Origin: Pelargonium nanum
Lineage: Eukaryota; Streptophyta; Magnoliopsida; Geraniales; Geraniaceae
Length of the DNA stretch: 44,101 bases
Assembly (NCBI GenBank): GCA_036897485.1
Contig: JAYMTF010000226.1
Span: 1 to 44,101 of the forward strand
Direction of reading: 5' to 3'
In this document: in pieces, positions 1-12,057 of the stretch
How the letters are laid out: each line of letters opens with the position of its first letter
Position numbering within the stretch: position 1 is the stretch's first letter
Notes under the pieces: generated by a model
The model's database searches: none
Told to the model about the DNA's origin: nothing
What the model saw: the letters and a program-made list of their open reading frames with translations, nothing else
Translations under genes and position numbers: made by a program

Positions 1-105
1 CTTTGCGCAGGCTTGTTTTGCGCGGGCTTGCCATGCGCAAGCTTGCCTCTGCGCCATGCGCGAGCTTGCCTTTGCGCATGCTTGCCATGCGCAAGCATTC
101 GTGCG
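1..105. repeat. GC-rich short tandem repeat at window edge
   Basis: About six imperfect units of 15-23 bp built on the pattern TTGCGCAAGCTTGCC run from the first base to about position 105. The unit is GC-rich and partly palindromic (GCGC, AAGCTT), unlike the AT-rich DNA that follows. The array is cut by the window edge, so its full length is unknown. Overlapping open frames here come from the repeat and I do not call them genes. Confidence 0.7.
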
Positions 106-2184
106 CGATACTTTGTGCGTGGGACCTATGTACACATGGATCCGTGGATACGCACGTGACATCTTTGGGTCATTCGGAACTCCTTCTCGAGTTTCTCGGA
201 TTTTTCTCAGTCCGACTTTGACTTTTTTTGACCATCGAGCAAGCCACGTGTCATCCGTTCATTGGACGGATCATTTCCGATTTTTTGTGCCGAATCAATA
301 GTTGTTGTCTAAATAACACAATGATATATGGCAACAAAGTTTGTTTTGCCCAAAGATGTAAGAAAAATGATATATTTGAATGCATGTGTTATGCACATGT
401 TTTAACTTAATGGATATTTAATTGATTTCTCTTAAAATGGATGGAAAATGGGTTTTTGGGCATTGGTAATAAAATTCAATAGTTTGAGTATTAATGATGA
501 TTTTAAAAATAGTACAAGGATCAATTGTGATATAGGTGTATAGTTGGGGGATCAATAGTAACTTTAACCTATAAAAATACTACAGAAAACTAGAAAAAAA
601 ACTAACTCTCCGAACCAGGAGTTTGAAGCCAGCTACCAACCTAACTAGCAGCCAAACGAGGACAAGCCACTCCCTGCCTATCACCCGGACCAATTTAACC
701 AATTTTGGTATCGTTGGAATATGATATTAAAATCATATATGAGAACTTCAACTTCAAGTTTGAGTTTTTAGTTAAGTTGGTTACTTGGTTTTGTAACATG
801 GTATCAGAGATTGTATGACCTCAAGGTCATAACCTCATAGGTTCAAATTTTGACATCTCCAAAGTTTGTATAATCAAATTCTTTACAACTCTTTATCAAT
901 CATTCGAGTTCACTTGGGCTCTCAATTTTCTCTTATCGGGCCACCCGCAAAAATTTAAAATCGGGTCCGTTAGATTTCTTTAAAAATATAGTGTAAAATG
1001 AACGAATTTTGTCATATCTAATATGATATTAACCGTATTTACTAGAATACTAGAATTTCACCCATATATATCATTTCCTCCCAGTAATTACTAGAATACT
1101 CCAAGGTTGACTAAAAATGCAACAACCATATCCTCTAGAGTGTTCAATTCATGAAATGAATGCAAATATTGCGTGCATGAGTCAGTTTTTCCTACAAGCT
1201 TAGTAAGCTTAACTTGTTGGAAAATAATCTATACGACAGAGAATTCCAACAGGAAATCTCCAAAATGTGATACGAAGCTCTAAAAAAGCAAACATGTGTT
1301 TAGAGACAAAATTTAGTGAGAGAGCGAATAATAGACAAAATTTAAAATAGTTAAATCCTCTTGCCATGTCCGTGCCTATGAATATCTTTTTTATCAATAA
1401 TACCTTAATTTATTCATCTTCATTAATTACATACTTATCTCAAATTCCAAATAAATATGAAATTTCAAACAAGCTAATGTACTATATTGTTATTTGGCAT
1501 GGGCTTGACTGATTTTTATGAATCAAGCCAAAAAGGTGTTGTAGAATTATCATACCCTATTTTATGAATCATTATTTCTCATTCTCTAAATCAAAAGTGA
1601 AAATCTAAGAGGTTGTTTGGTAAGACTACTAGCTCATTGAAGTCTATTTTTGAAGCTCCTTGAAGTCACTAGTGTCTTGCAAAATTACCAAATTTTCCCA
1701 ATCAATTTTTGCCTACCTTGAAGTATGCAAATGGAGATGCAAGTTAATTTTCGCTCCAACAAATATTTAAAAATGACGCACAACATCATCAGAGGTGGTT
1801 GGTCGGAAATATGATCTAGTTGGTTTTTCCGCAAGAACAACTCAATTTTGAAATTGATAGCGAATCGGATAGAATTTCTTCGAATTAGATTTCAAATATC
1901 ATCAGATTCATATTCAAATTGTCAACTTTACGTGAAATACATGTAAAAAGAGTACATGCACAAAAGTTTATTTTGGCGATCAAATGTGGTTCACTATTCA
2001 TAGTAGGGCAATTAATTAATGTTCTAATTTGTATATAATCAAATGCCCTGAATATGAGTTTACAATTACATGGTGCATTATACTAGAAAGAAACCCTAAG
2101 TGGAAAATCTAAGAAAGTGTTGCAAGAAAAAAAGTGGTGAAGATGGAAAATGATGGATGATCTTGTATTTGAGTGGTGTATGGG
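106..2184. other. Intergenic DNA, no gene seen
   Basis: AT-rich DNA between the tandem repeat and the 3' end of the PADRE gene. No open frame here resembles a protein family or has convincing splice structure. The only recognisable element is a repeat at about 745-860. The sequence around 2090-2184 is probably 3' untranslated region of the downstream minus-strand gene. Confidence 0.5.
745..860 (+). repeat. Dispersed repeat with tRNA-like boxes, possibly a degenerate SINE
   Basis: The stretch contains AACATGGTATCAGAG followed about 40 bp later by CATAGGTTCAAATTT. Spacing and wording recall the A and B boxes of a tRNA-derived SINE, or tRNA-Met-like sequence. The preceding segment (AAGTTTGAGTTTTTAGTTAA) resembles part of the receptor-kinase intron near 27925-27960, so this is a repeat family. 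No poly-A tail or target duplication was found. Confidence 0.35.
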
Positions 2185-3466
2185 TCAAGTTCCAACCTCT
2201 GCAATGCTCTGCAAAGCTGGCTTCCATTGCCTTACTCCACCTCTGCTGTTGTTGCTTCTTCTTCCACCATTTTTTCCCATTTTACACACCTTCTGCTCTG
2301 CCTGTGCCTCATTAAAATAAATACTGTATTAGCTTAGTACATTATCATTTAAAGGAAACTCAAGTTAACATGAGAATCATGACTATTCCACAGGCTAACA
2401 AGACCAACATGAAGCCATCATATTATCAATATTTTGCTTAGTCACATGATTCCACAGTATCAGTTGTTTTGTTTTTTCAACTCCAAATTCAAATAATACA
2501 CATCTTTTGACACCATTATCTTGAAGGTCTCAAGTAAAAGATGCTTACGGTTTACATGCTGAATTTGGTTCTTGAAAAATACAACTAAAAACTACTATCT
2601 TGAAGCACATGCAACTAATAAAGACATGCCTAATAGTAGTAATTAACAACCCAACAATCTTTAAAAGTAGTATAGTGACATCAAATCAGATGAGATGAGA
2701 TGTACATCGAGATTCGAAGCCTGCACAAAGTTAGAGATTCTTCTAAAAAAAATGCAGAGTTTTAGACAGAGAGGATAAGCTTTTTAATTACTTTATTTTA
2801 AAGAATTGAAATACGATTCTTTTTCCGCAGAAATTGATCAACAACCAGAACACGCAAAAACTCACAGCAGCAGCAAATAATTACTGCTACATTCCACTGT
2901 AAAATAACCTTTTCCAGTAACTAGTAACTACTAACCTTGTTGTTATTATTGCAAGCTCCTCGTGGAGGTTTGGGTCTGAATTTCGGATCCGGGTTCGGGC
3001 TCGGATTGATGGAAACAGAGGCGCTCTCATTGGTGTTCATCCTCATGGTGATGGCACTCTCCATTCCTCTCTCCTTGAGTAACTTTCCGAGTTTCACGCA
3101 CTTCTTCGCAGCAAACTCATTCACTACGTCTGCAACATAACACGACGTGCACCGATTGATTACAAATTGGAGTATTATACTTACGTAAGAGAAAACAAAA
3201 AAGGTAAATTAGGAACCTTGGAAGGTGATGAGGCGATAGAGGCGGCCAATGAGCAGAGTGTCGCCGGGGCGGAGGAGTTTGAGCTGCTTGATCGGCGTGG
3301 CGTTTCCCGATTTGATTAGGGGAGAGGTTATGACCAGCGCCACCAAGTGCCCCGGATTGGCGGTCATAACTTGGTTGGCGGTTACGGAGGAATAAATCCT
3401 CTCCAAATTGTGATTGGGGTGCTCAATCACCACAGCGGCCGCCTCAGCCGCCTGACAATTTCCCAT
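2185..3466 (-). CDS. PADRE (DUF4228) domain protein, 188 aa
   Basis: Three exons on the minus strand: 3466-3217, 3129-2936 and 2307-2185. Exon phases join cleanly (1, then 0) and the introns are GT-AG. The joined protein of about 188 residues matches the PADRE/DUF4228 pattern: an N-terminal MGNCQAAEAA, a middle section with LLRPGDTLLIGRLYRLITF, then FAAKKCVKLGKLLKERG, and a C-terminal WKPALQSIAEVGT. Gly2 and Cys4 suggest N-myristoylation and palmitoylation, so membrane attachment is likely. Members of this plant family respond transcriptionally to pathogens and abiotic stress; the biochemical function is unknown. The last exon is small, lies 628 bp from exon 2 and was recognised from the conserved C-terminus; its acceptor could be a few codons off. 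The start codon opens the conserved MGN motif. Confidence 0.93.
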
Positions 3467-3607
3467 CTCTTTCTCTCTCCGACGATAAGGTAGTGGAGAC
3501 TGTGAAGAGAGATGCCAAGAATCCAGGGAAAGTAACTTGTAGCTCTTACTTCAATAAATACAAGTGAGTGGCAGATAGATTGAGAGGTGATATAATTTGT
3601 TTTTCCC

Positions 3608-3622
3608 AATATATATATATAC
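3608..3622 (-). promoter_or_regulatory. Probable TATA box of the PADRE gene
   Basis: An ATATATATATAT tract lies about 145 bp upstream of the start codon on the minus strand. The following leader is rich in CT and GA. Transcription would start near 3585, giving a leader of about 120 nt. The call rests on position and composition only; a microsatellite is the alternative. Confidence 0.4.
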
Positions 3623-4884
3623 TACTATATAATTATAAAGGAGTACAGGTTTTGAATTATATCGAGAAGAGAATAGGTAAGCTATAGAGAGTAGAGAGTA
3701 GACTGGAGTCTGAAGCTGAGCTCTGATACTGAGAATGAAAGGAAGCGTAAAAAAGAGTGAGAAACAGAGTACGTTGTGTAGTGTTGATGGCGAGGCGTGT
3801 GAGATGAGATCTACAGAACCCAACCCAACCCACCACTTCCACCTCACCTGGGTTAGCTTCACGTATCAAAGTTTTGTTTATCTATGAAAGTTCTGTATTG
3901 TACTATGCTGTGCTGTTTTGTAAACTAGCCTATCCTTCTTTGGTGATTGTTTGGTAGCAATACTTGATATAAGAATGAGCTGGAAGTTTGTAGATAGAAA
4001 ATGTGTTATGTTTGGTAAATATATACTGAAATGAGTTTGATAAAAAGAGTTCATTTGACATTACAAAATGATTTAAAAGAGGTGCAAAAATGTAAAATGA
4101 CAAGCAATGCTTGGAGTAGGCTGGAGGAGCTTCTACAGCGACGGCCTATATATTGGTTGTGACAAGAACTGTAGTAGGCGTAGGGGACGACCAAGCTTTT
4201 GGGAGCCTTCCTTGGTCCCTTCTTAATCTCCTTTTGCCTTGGCCTTGTTCCCCTCATAATTTTGACATGACCAAATGTCTTGGATGCCTCTAAGAGCCTT
4301 TGCCCATGGCTTAGGACCTCTTACATGTCGAGACAGGACCACTTACGTCTTGAAATCTTGGAGCCCTTTGTCGGAACAAGTCTACATAGCCATGTTTCGA
4401 GAGCAAGTCTGTTGAGCAGCGAGACCGAAGACGCATCACTTGGAAGACACACGTTGCGTTGCTACTTGTTAAGTAATATATGAACAGTTATTGTAGTAGA
4501 GATGAAATATTACAATTTGCCAATATTATTTCATTAACAATAACATCTGTTTTTCTGTTTTATATCCGTGTAGTTGACAGCCCAAAAAGACAATTGCATG
4601 ATAAAATAAAGCCGAAACAACAACCCAGAATTGCAACCACATTGCTTTCTACAACTCCTCCAATAAGTAATAACACGAACCAGCCCTGCTCAGCTGCAAA
4701 CATATTTTCTCTTTTGTCGCTGTTTCACCCCCAAAAAATACATCTATATTCATTCTAGTCTACAAATCCAAAAACATATTACGAGGAATGAACAAGAGGC
4801 AAACAACAAGGTTGTTTACTAGAGTAAAGACACATAAAACAAAAACTACAACCCGAATGGTCAAAAGGCCAGAAACAAGCAATA
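3623..4884. other. Intergenic DNA between the PADRE and B3 genes
   Basis: No gene is supported. About 3940-4085 begins with GATTGTTTGGTAGCAA and is AT-rich, like the block at 42770-43010, and may be an old MITE. About 4180-4460 is less AT-rich and reads like transposon-derived text, but I could not assign it. About 4560-4880 probably holds the 3' untranslated region of the B3 gene. Confidence 0.4.
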
Positions 4885-6490
4885 CTAAAACACTGCAGTT
4901 AGCGGAGTTATGTCATCAACAACTCTGAAAATGGTAACATCCAACGTAATTGGCATAGATTGAGGAGCAGCAAGCTGAAACACACACACATCAAATTCTT
5001 CCAAGTTGTTGTCCACAGCAAAATTCCTCCAGCGAAGTCCTCCACAGTTTCGACTCTCGACATAGCTATATCTTGTGAGCCATGTCTTGTTTTCATAGCG
5101 CACAATAACATCCTGGTTCACCGGCTTCACATGCTTCCTCGCCCATTGTGTCGGGATAACCTGAATCAATCAAACACTCAACATGATAGTTGCATATATA
5201 AGATATAGAAAACAATCAAACAACAAGTCATTTGTACCACAAAAAACTTTCTGTACACGCTGGTGGGTCGCAATGTGACAACCACACTCTCATTGTTTGC
5301 TGCTGCTCTTGCTGCCATATTGGCTCTTCCTATCTCTTCTTCAGTTACGGGCCTTCGGTTCGACAGATACTCCTTCGCGTAAACCTTTCTCATGGGGTAG
5401 CCTGTTCCCACAATCAACATCAACTTTACATATCACCTCAATTTGATTCATCAATGGAACATATATATTGAAACGACCCTCTCAACTAAAAGTTTAAACT
5501 GATAGTTGAAAACCTAATATTAGTTTTATACTACACACCTGAACTCAGGACCTTTACTCACCAATGCTCATCCAATACAATGAAAAGAATAATTTTTACT
5601 AAAATTTTAAGCAGATAGTTGAAGGTCAATATTAGCTTTATACTCTAACAATATGTACTTACATTGTGTTTCGCTCGCCTCCAAGGAGGTATTCTCTTCT
5701 GACTGTGTAATGAAGTCTTCGTTGTCGTCGACGTTTTCTTCGTCGTCGTTGGTTAGACCTAATGATTTGCAACCAACAACACCATTTGGTGAAGCAAGAA
5801 AGGAATCACCAGAATCTCCTACGAAATAGGTTTCTTCCTTCTCGCATAAACTTTGGGCACTGAACATTAAAACATCAAACTGCTGGGACTCTCCATTATA
5901 CTTAAAGATGAGAAAATCATTCTCCTGGAGACAATTATCGCGCACGAATTGATTCCAACCATGTTTGAAGGCTAATGTATCATCAGTTTTCACAAGTCCA
6001 ACATTCCATGTGAGGCCACTTGGACCTCTGAGAGATACAGTTGCCGGCAGTTCTCGGTTCAAGTTGTTGATAAACTTTTCAGGAATGTTCTGCAATTTCA
6101 GTACAAATTTTAGTAAATTGACTAGAAATATGATGTTGTCATGATCCTAATTAATGTGGCATGCATATTTGCTAATCTCTGCTTCCAATTACAAACAAGA
6201 TTTCAAGTTTTTTTTTTTACAACATGCAAGATTAAGTCTCAAGCATTGAAAATATGGTATGCTTAAATGGCAGTGCATGTCTAATAAAACCAACAAACAG
6301 AAAACGCTGATGAAATTAAAAGAGATCAAAACAGAAACTGTCAGTTTCCTAGCTATGACTTGAGAGGAAGACCAAGAAACATGAGACAACTTACAAGCTG
6401 ATTCTCAAAATTTGCAAGAAGAAACTGGCCGAAGTGGATGGTGCGGAAATGATTCCAGTAGAGCTTCTCTTCCCATGTTAAATTTTCCAT
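4885..6490 (-). CDS. REM16: B3-domain transcription factor, REM16-like, 320 aa
   Basis: Four minus-strand exons: 6490-6395, 6089-5663, 5401-5238 and 5160-4885; phases 0, 1 and 0 agree at every junction and all introns are GT-AG. The first B3 domain (about residues 14-110) opens with YWNHFRTIHFGQFL and continues through NIPEKFINNL and NDFLIFKYNGESQFDV-like text. An acidic linker (NDDEENVDDNEDF) follows. The second B3 domain (about 225-318) contains SVYRKFFVVIPTQWARKHV and ends with a DVTIFRV strand. B3 domains of the REM group bind DNA in the nucleus. The layout and opening residues are closest, from memory, to Arabidopsis REM16 (At4g33280), reported to promote flowering; the orthology is inferred. 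The ATG is the only one opening the short first exon, and the donor right after it is a strong GTAAGT. Confidence 0.93.
5485..5650. repeat. Pair of direct repeats in intron 2 of the B3 gene
   Basis: Two imperfect copies of about 50 bp lie at 5485-5539 and 5598-5650. They share GATAGTTGAA and then AATATTAG-TTTATACT. On the minus strand they read TTCAACTATC, wording that also occurs in the receptor-kinase intron near 27925. They look like fragments of one dispersed repeat family. Confidence 0.5.
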
Positions 6491-6780
6491 TCTTCTGAAA
6501 CATTCAAAGGAAAAATAGGGTAATGGTATAAACTGAAAAGGCTTGACAAATCAAAATAAAAGAGTTGATCAAAACTTGCCTGAAATGTTTGGTACAAATG
6601 CTTGATCTTGTTGGGTGGATTGTAAGAATGGTTGAAGTCAGAATCTCGAGAGTTGGGGCTATTCCTTTGCTATGTCAATCAATATAAATAATGATAGCAC
6701 TAGTAGTAGCCAGCGGCTAGCATTGCCAAAAGTGTCGAGAAAACTTGTTGGAACTTGTAGAGGAAAATAGTCACTCTGGG

Positions 6781-7130
6781 GAGCATCACAATGCAGGTCC
6801 AAATTGCATGGGATTATAAAAGGGACTTCAATTTTTGAAGAGTCCATCAATGTAGAGAAGCCCTTTAAGGGGCTGGGCCCTCTAAACAGGTCCTGGATCT
6901 CTCTCTTTTTTATATTATTTTTTTTACACATCATCCACTCACAATCTCACATGTAGTCACATGGTCATTGAAATGAGCAAAAAATAAATAAAAAGGCTGC
7001 AGATTTACTTTTTGTTGAGTCCCTTCAATGCAATTTTTTTTTGTTTGAGCCCTTTGCTGATGTGGCACACAATAAAATATAAAACAATACATATAGGGAC
7101 TCAATTTGAGTCCCACCATTGCTGATGCTC
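6781..7130. mobile_element. MITE-like element with GAGCATCA termini
   Basis: The element is bounded by GAGCATCACAATGCAGG on the left and, in inverted orientation, GAGCATCAGCAATGGTGG on the right, about 350 bp apart. Termini reading GAGCATC-CAATGG are common on plant MITEs. The interior has no coding capacity. I did not find a clean target-site duplication. It sits upstream of the B3 gene and downstream of the fucosyltransferase gene. Confidence 0.6.
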
Positions 7131-7749
7131 TTAGCTACTGAAGTTGCTTTCGATCCCCGCTCAACCCCGCTCAACCTGCTCTTGGAAGATGGATAACTTT
7201 AATTGTGACTTACCCTCAAATGAGAATTAGTTTGAGTATGATAAAACGGCTTAAAGGTGCAAACTGCGATTTTGTGGGCCCGCTCAGAAATCTCATGATT
7301 TAGACTGAAAAAAGAGAGTATGTTCTTCTCTTTGGTTCTTGTGTTTTTAACTGTCATTATAATAACATGATCAAGTAATTAGTTGATACATGACATTCAC
7401 ATTGCTTAAGATAAACAGAAGATAATATAAATTCAAGGAAATTTGCTGGCATTTTTATATATCAGAAAAGAATCATTGTTTATCAACCCTTTACAATGCA
7501 ACTGGTTTTATTATTCATCTCACAATGACAAGGAATTCAATCTATACACTACTATCATGACCATTATTCAAAATCATGCAAAGATTCTAATTGTTCCAAC
7601 TAATGCTTTTTGAAGAACATCCAAACCCTATTTTTACCACCACAACAAATCCTAATGTGTATATGTTGTTGCCTCTGTATAAAGAGCTAAAATTACTGGT
7701 TTGCCATGAAATGCAACTGGAGATGACCATCTCATTGGCATGAACAAGA

Positions 7750-10270
7750 TCATGTACTTCTCAATGGCTCATCTAACAGTTGTAAACACTCGTGCGGATT
7801 GGCGTAAAAGTTGTCCTCTTCCTTGGGTCTATCCGGGATGACAACGCGGCTCTTTGGGCTCCCCATTCGATCAGCGTGTGCTTCCTTCAGAGAAGCTGAA
7901 AACCCATCCCATCCCAATGACCCGTTGTTGTATTGATCCACCAAACCGACTATAAGCTTTCTGTCGAGTAGAATAGTCTTCTTGAACCCCAAGTGTCTGA
8001 AAATATTATACGCAGCACCAATAGAAAGTGAATAAAAAAAACTCCGATACAAAACATACGCACCATGAAAATAGCAATTGCACAATTAGCGGATACCTGC
8101 GATGGCCTTCAACAACTTTTGCCATGTTTCCATCATATGTAGGAACAAATATGTCGCTCTCTACAGAAACGAGGTAGTCCAATGCTGCCATTTGTGATGA
8201 ATGATTCTGGAAAAACCTCAGATCTTCTGGTCTCAGCAGAGTTTCTTTCCTGACCTGTTACACAAAAGCCAAATTGATCATAACGTTCATTGAAACACTA
8301 ACGTTGAAAGGTTACTTCTGCTTCTATATTCTACTGACCAAATTGGGAAAAGCTTCTGCCAAGCTGGACATTCTCTTTTCTCCGCCATATATTTCTCCGG
8401 CAGCAATATAAATTTGAATGTTTCGATCAATACCCAGTGCACTTAGTACCAATGTAGTTTCTTCAGGTGTCAAAGGGCACAGACCTTCTTTCCTTTTCAT
8501 GTCCGAATCTATAACTTTTTCCTTCCACCATGGGTATGCATATCTAGCAATTGTGATTTGCAACAATTGGAAAGGATACAAATATGAGTTCAATTTGTAA
8601 CTAAGATATAAAACTTTTATTAAAGTAATGAGAAAATAGATTACCTCATTCTAGTCAATTCATCCACCTCGTCACCATTGCAACCGTAAGAACAACCAGA
8701 GAACGCCAACATGTCCATTTCATATCTAAGATGAAGGACTAGGAAAGGGCCTCTTTCCCTCAAAATTCTGACAACCCTTCCACCTAATTCCTCTATCTGG
8801 GAAGTGAATCTCAGAGCATTATAATTTACTCGGCATCGCAGCTTCTGAATCTCAATAGGTAGTCCATTGTTGGCTAGTCTTGCATCAGTCTTGTTTAAAT
8901 GTACAACTTTGTACTTTTGGAACAGGGGAAGAATCTGTTAAGGGAAGCTTTAGAATTTTCGTTGCTTTCGGCAGACCAAAAAACCATAAGTAGTAAAGAA
9001 AATTGATGATACCAGCAACCCAACCTGATTTTCATAGTAGGAGAGGTTAGACCAGCTAATGGGCGGCAAAGATTGATACATTCCCGCTTCAACTCGTTTC
9101 TTGAGCCTTGGTGGAAGTTCTTTCAATACCCGGACCTCATCTCTCAAGGATGTAATAAAATGATCAACGTCAAAGATGTCTTGGAATTCACTGCCACAAT
9201 AAGATACACACTGAGAACTAAACAGAGCTCATATTGAAAAATCAGGGCAATGCAGAAGTGATCATAATTCTGTATCTCAAATTAGAATTAGAAGATAAAT
9301 TAGCCTACCTTGGATCAGCCCAGAAAGAGGTTTTATCCAGTTCGGGAACAATCAAAGTAACATTTAAGTGTCTGGCAATAGCAACCATGTCGCAGATCTG
9401 CAGAGCATATATAAGAATGAGAAATTGGCTATGTCCAGCTTATGAGATAGAAGACAAGACGTATTGTCAGGCTGATCGTGGCAACACAAGCCTTACCGCT
9501 GATCGCATTTGGTTGAGTCCTCCGTTGCATGAAACCATAAGGTAACCATTGTTCTTGTAAACTCCTGCAGTAAGCAATTGCAGTTAAGTTAGGGAATTGC
9601 AGGAAACACAAAATTTTCTAAAACCATATCAACGAATGGAAAACAACGACAAGTAAACCTGTGAAAAGAGGGACAAAATGATACAAAGAATTCAAAAGAA
9701 AGATAAGAAGAGAGGCACTCAATTAACCCTAAAATAAGTGACAGTAGAATTGAGAAACTCTCAATAAACTTTTCTTTTCTTTTCTTTTCTCTGCTTATCA
9801 CTTCTGATGCACAGAAACAACAATTTCTTCCACCAATATGATTTTAAGCAATACCAATAACAAGAACAGATTATAGTAAACAACAATGACAAATTATGCA
9901 CATCCACATTAGGCTCCAAATCTTGCATACTCGAGAAAAAGAAATTGAGATTGAATTTACAATCTCATAACTTACTCTTTGGGGGACGAAGAACTTTGGC
10001 TGGAACAGAAGACAGTTCCGCAGCCATAGACAAATCTGAATGACTGAAACAAGAAGGCCAGCTCTTCAACAATTTCGGTCCCCATGTCTCCCCCAATGCC
10101 ATCAGCTGAACAAAACAAGTCCATAGCAAGACCGTAGTGAAAGCCCTGATCATCCACAACTTGGTTCTTGATCTCGAAACCATTGAACTCTTAAGCTTTT
10201 CGATCTTTCCCATTTCTAGCAACTTCATCTTCATCTCCCACTCATCAATATGCCCATCTACTTTAGCCAT
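7750..10270 (-). CDS. O-fucosyltransferase family protein, 505 aa
   Basis: Eight minus-strand exons: 10270-9976, 9564-9497, 9397-9309, 9190-9025, 8934-8645, 8543-8339, 8254-8097 and 7996-7750. All phases match and all introns are GT-AG. The protein is a type II membrane protein: a basic cytosolic tail, one membrane segment at about residues 39-60 ([16 protein letters not shown]), then a lumenal domain. Family signatures include [55 protein letters not shown] and [20 protein letters not shown]. Plant members (former DUF246, related to GT65/GT68) are thought to act in the Golgi on wall glycans or protein O-fucosylation; the substrate of this one is unknown. From memory it most resembles the Arabidopsis At1g14020 group. 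An in-frame ATG 18 codons upstream (10324) is possible but lacks family support. Intron 1 holds a (TTTTC)n tract near 9772-9790. Confidence 0.95.
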
Positions 10271-11120
10271 TGTAACACCATTCCTCAAATCCACTTGACT
10301 CAAGTATCTACACAATCTCAACACAGATTAAAATCTCTCCAATGCCAGATTCCAATAAAGCTAAACTTAAATGACTCAAAAGATTAATGTTATTGTAATG
10401 CAAATCTCTGAATCACATGAGTACTCTAAGCATAAAAAAATTGTTATCTTCACACAAACAGACAAGCTGCAGCTCCAGAAATTAAATTAATAAATAAGCA
10501 AAACTAAATGCCTCAAAATAACAAACCTTCCTCGATCTCCTCAAAACTCAGCAATAAAATAACCAACCAGCTCTCATAGGTTCACAGCGTTGTCAGCTGA
10601 AAGAAGCTAACCAAGTAGACCAATGCAATATCTGAAGATAAAAATAAAACACAAAAACCCAAAAATCATTAATTAAGCAACATTATTCAAACCTAGACTA
10701 AGAAAAACCCAGATACAACAATTATACACAAATATCATCCAAAAAGGGAAATTTCACAAAAAGATCAAAACTTTTAGCGTACCCACAAGCCAATTCTTCG
10801 TACATTACCAATCTAAACGAAACCCAGAAAAGATATGACGAAGTTTCAACAACTTCACACAACCGACAACTTTTGGGTCAATCCTCAGACAAAACGAAAC
10901 AATGGCGTCTCAGTGTATGGAGCTGAAAAGTGAAAACTACGAGGTGGGTAAGTTGCTCCGGTTACCGAGGAAATTTTCCGACCAGATCCCGGCGAGGAGG
11001 CCGCCGGAGAACTGGGTCGAAGCCCGTGTGGAGAGAGAGAGAGCAAGTGGAGAAGATAGTGTGTGGAGAGAGAAGTGCTTTGTACGTTTCAACGGCAATA
11101 AAGTATGAGAATTTATAAAG
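10271..11120 (-). promoter_or_regulatory. Leader and promoter of the O-fucosyltransferase gene
   Basis: On the minus strand a TATAAA lies at 11112-11117, followed by a CT-rich, GC-richer stretch (about 10960-11100) that looks like a first untranslated exon. The start codon is more than 800 bp further on, so a leader intron is likely, for example with a donor near 10970 (TCGGTAACC). The splice sites are guesses. Short plus-strand open frames at 10902-11118 are antisense to this leader and I do not call them genes. Confidence 0.4.
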
Positions 11121-12057
11121 AAAATCGAAAGGAAATTAAGTGGAAAGGAAAGATTTTACAGAGAGAGTGTTATGTTGTGTTCCGATTTCTGGGTATTTTT
11201 GTTACATAAATTGGATTAATTATTTTTGTCCATTTCTGTGTATTTTTTTTACCTTCATTAGGCTCCAGAATATTATATTATCAAATCGGGTGCGATTTTA
11301 TTTTTGCATTGACCTCTTCTTGTGTTTTCTGTTTTTTTCAACACCAAAACGGTATTGAATTTATTTTGACCCTTTTTTAGCTTCTTAATTTTTTATGAAC
11401 ATTAATGATTGTTACCATATTGTACGTGAAATTAAGGCTTAGGATACATTTTTGAGTTGCTGATCACTATATTTATTTATATTTTACACTAATGATTGTT
11501 ACGTGAATTAATTTATTATGTACAAAAGTGACACATAATTATTGTAATTGTCATTCTCCATGTCTTAAAAATGACACCTCCCTGGTAACATAATTATTTT
11601 TTAAAAAAAATTAACATTATTAGTGAATTTGATTTTTTTTGAAGTAATAGTGATTTTGTTTTAATTGTTCAATATTAAAATTTATGCATTTTTTCTGTAC
11701 AAAATTTATTAAAAATGACTTATTTGTATGAAAGTATTTTTTGTATCAAAATGAGCTCAAAAATAAAATTGAACAAGAAAACGTGTACAAAATGACGTTT
11801 TAAGTTTTACATTAAATGTTATACAGTGTATTTTTTATATTATTAATAAACAATTCATTGTTTCATATTACATACTTAATGTGTTGTCGTTTTCCATCTA
11901 TTCATCATTTATATATTTTGGGTTCATCTGCACACATTCACTCAAAATTTAACCAGAGACTTTCAAAAACATAAACTATAAATAATAAATAATTTATAGA
12001 TGCTTAAATCATGAAGCAAATATAATTTATACATTAAGTTTTTTCATATAAAGTTAT
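11121..12057. other. AT-rich intergenic DNA, nothing recognised
   Basis: Highly AT-rich sequence with many poly-T and poly-A runs. No protein-like frame, RNA gene or clear transposon end was seen up to the MITE boundary at 12058. Confidence 0.5.

Noticed and set aside
10902-11118. Plus-strand open frames starting MASQCMELKSENYEVG
   Set aside because: They lie antisense to the probable first untranslated exon and TATA box of the minus-strand fucosyltransferase gene, and the arginine- and glutamate-rich text comes from CT/GA-rich leader DNA.
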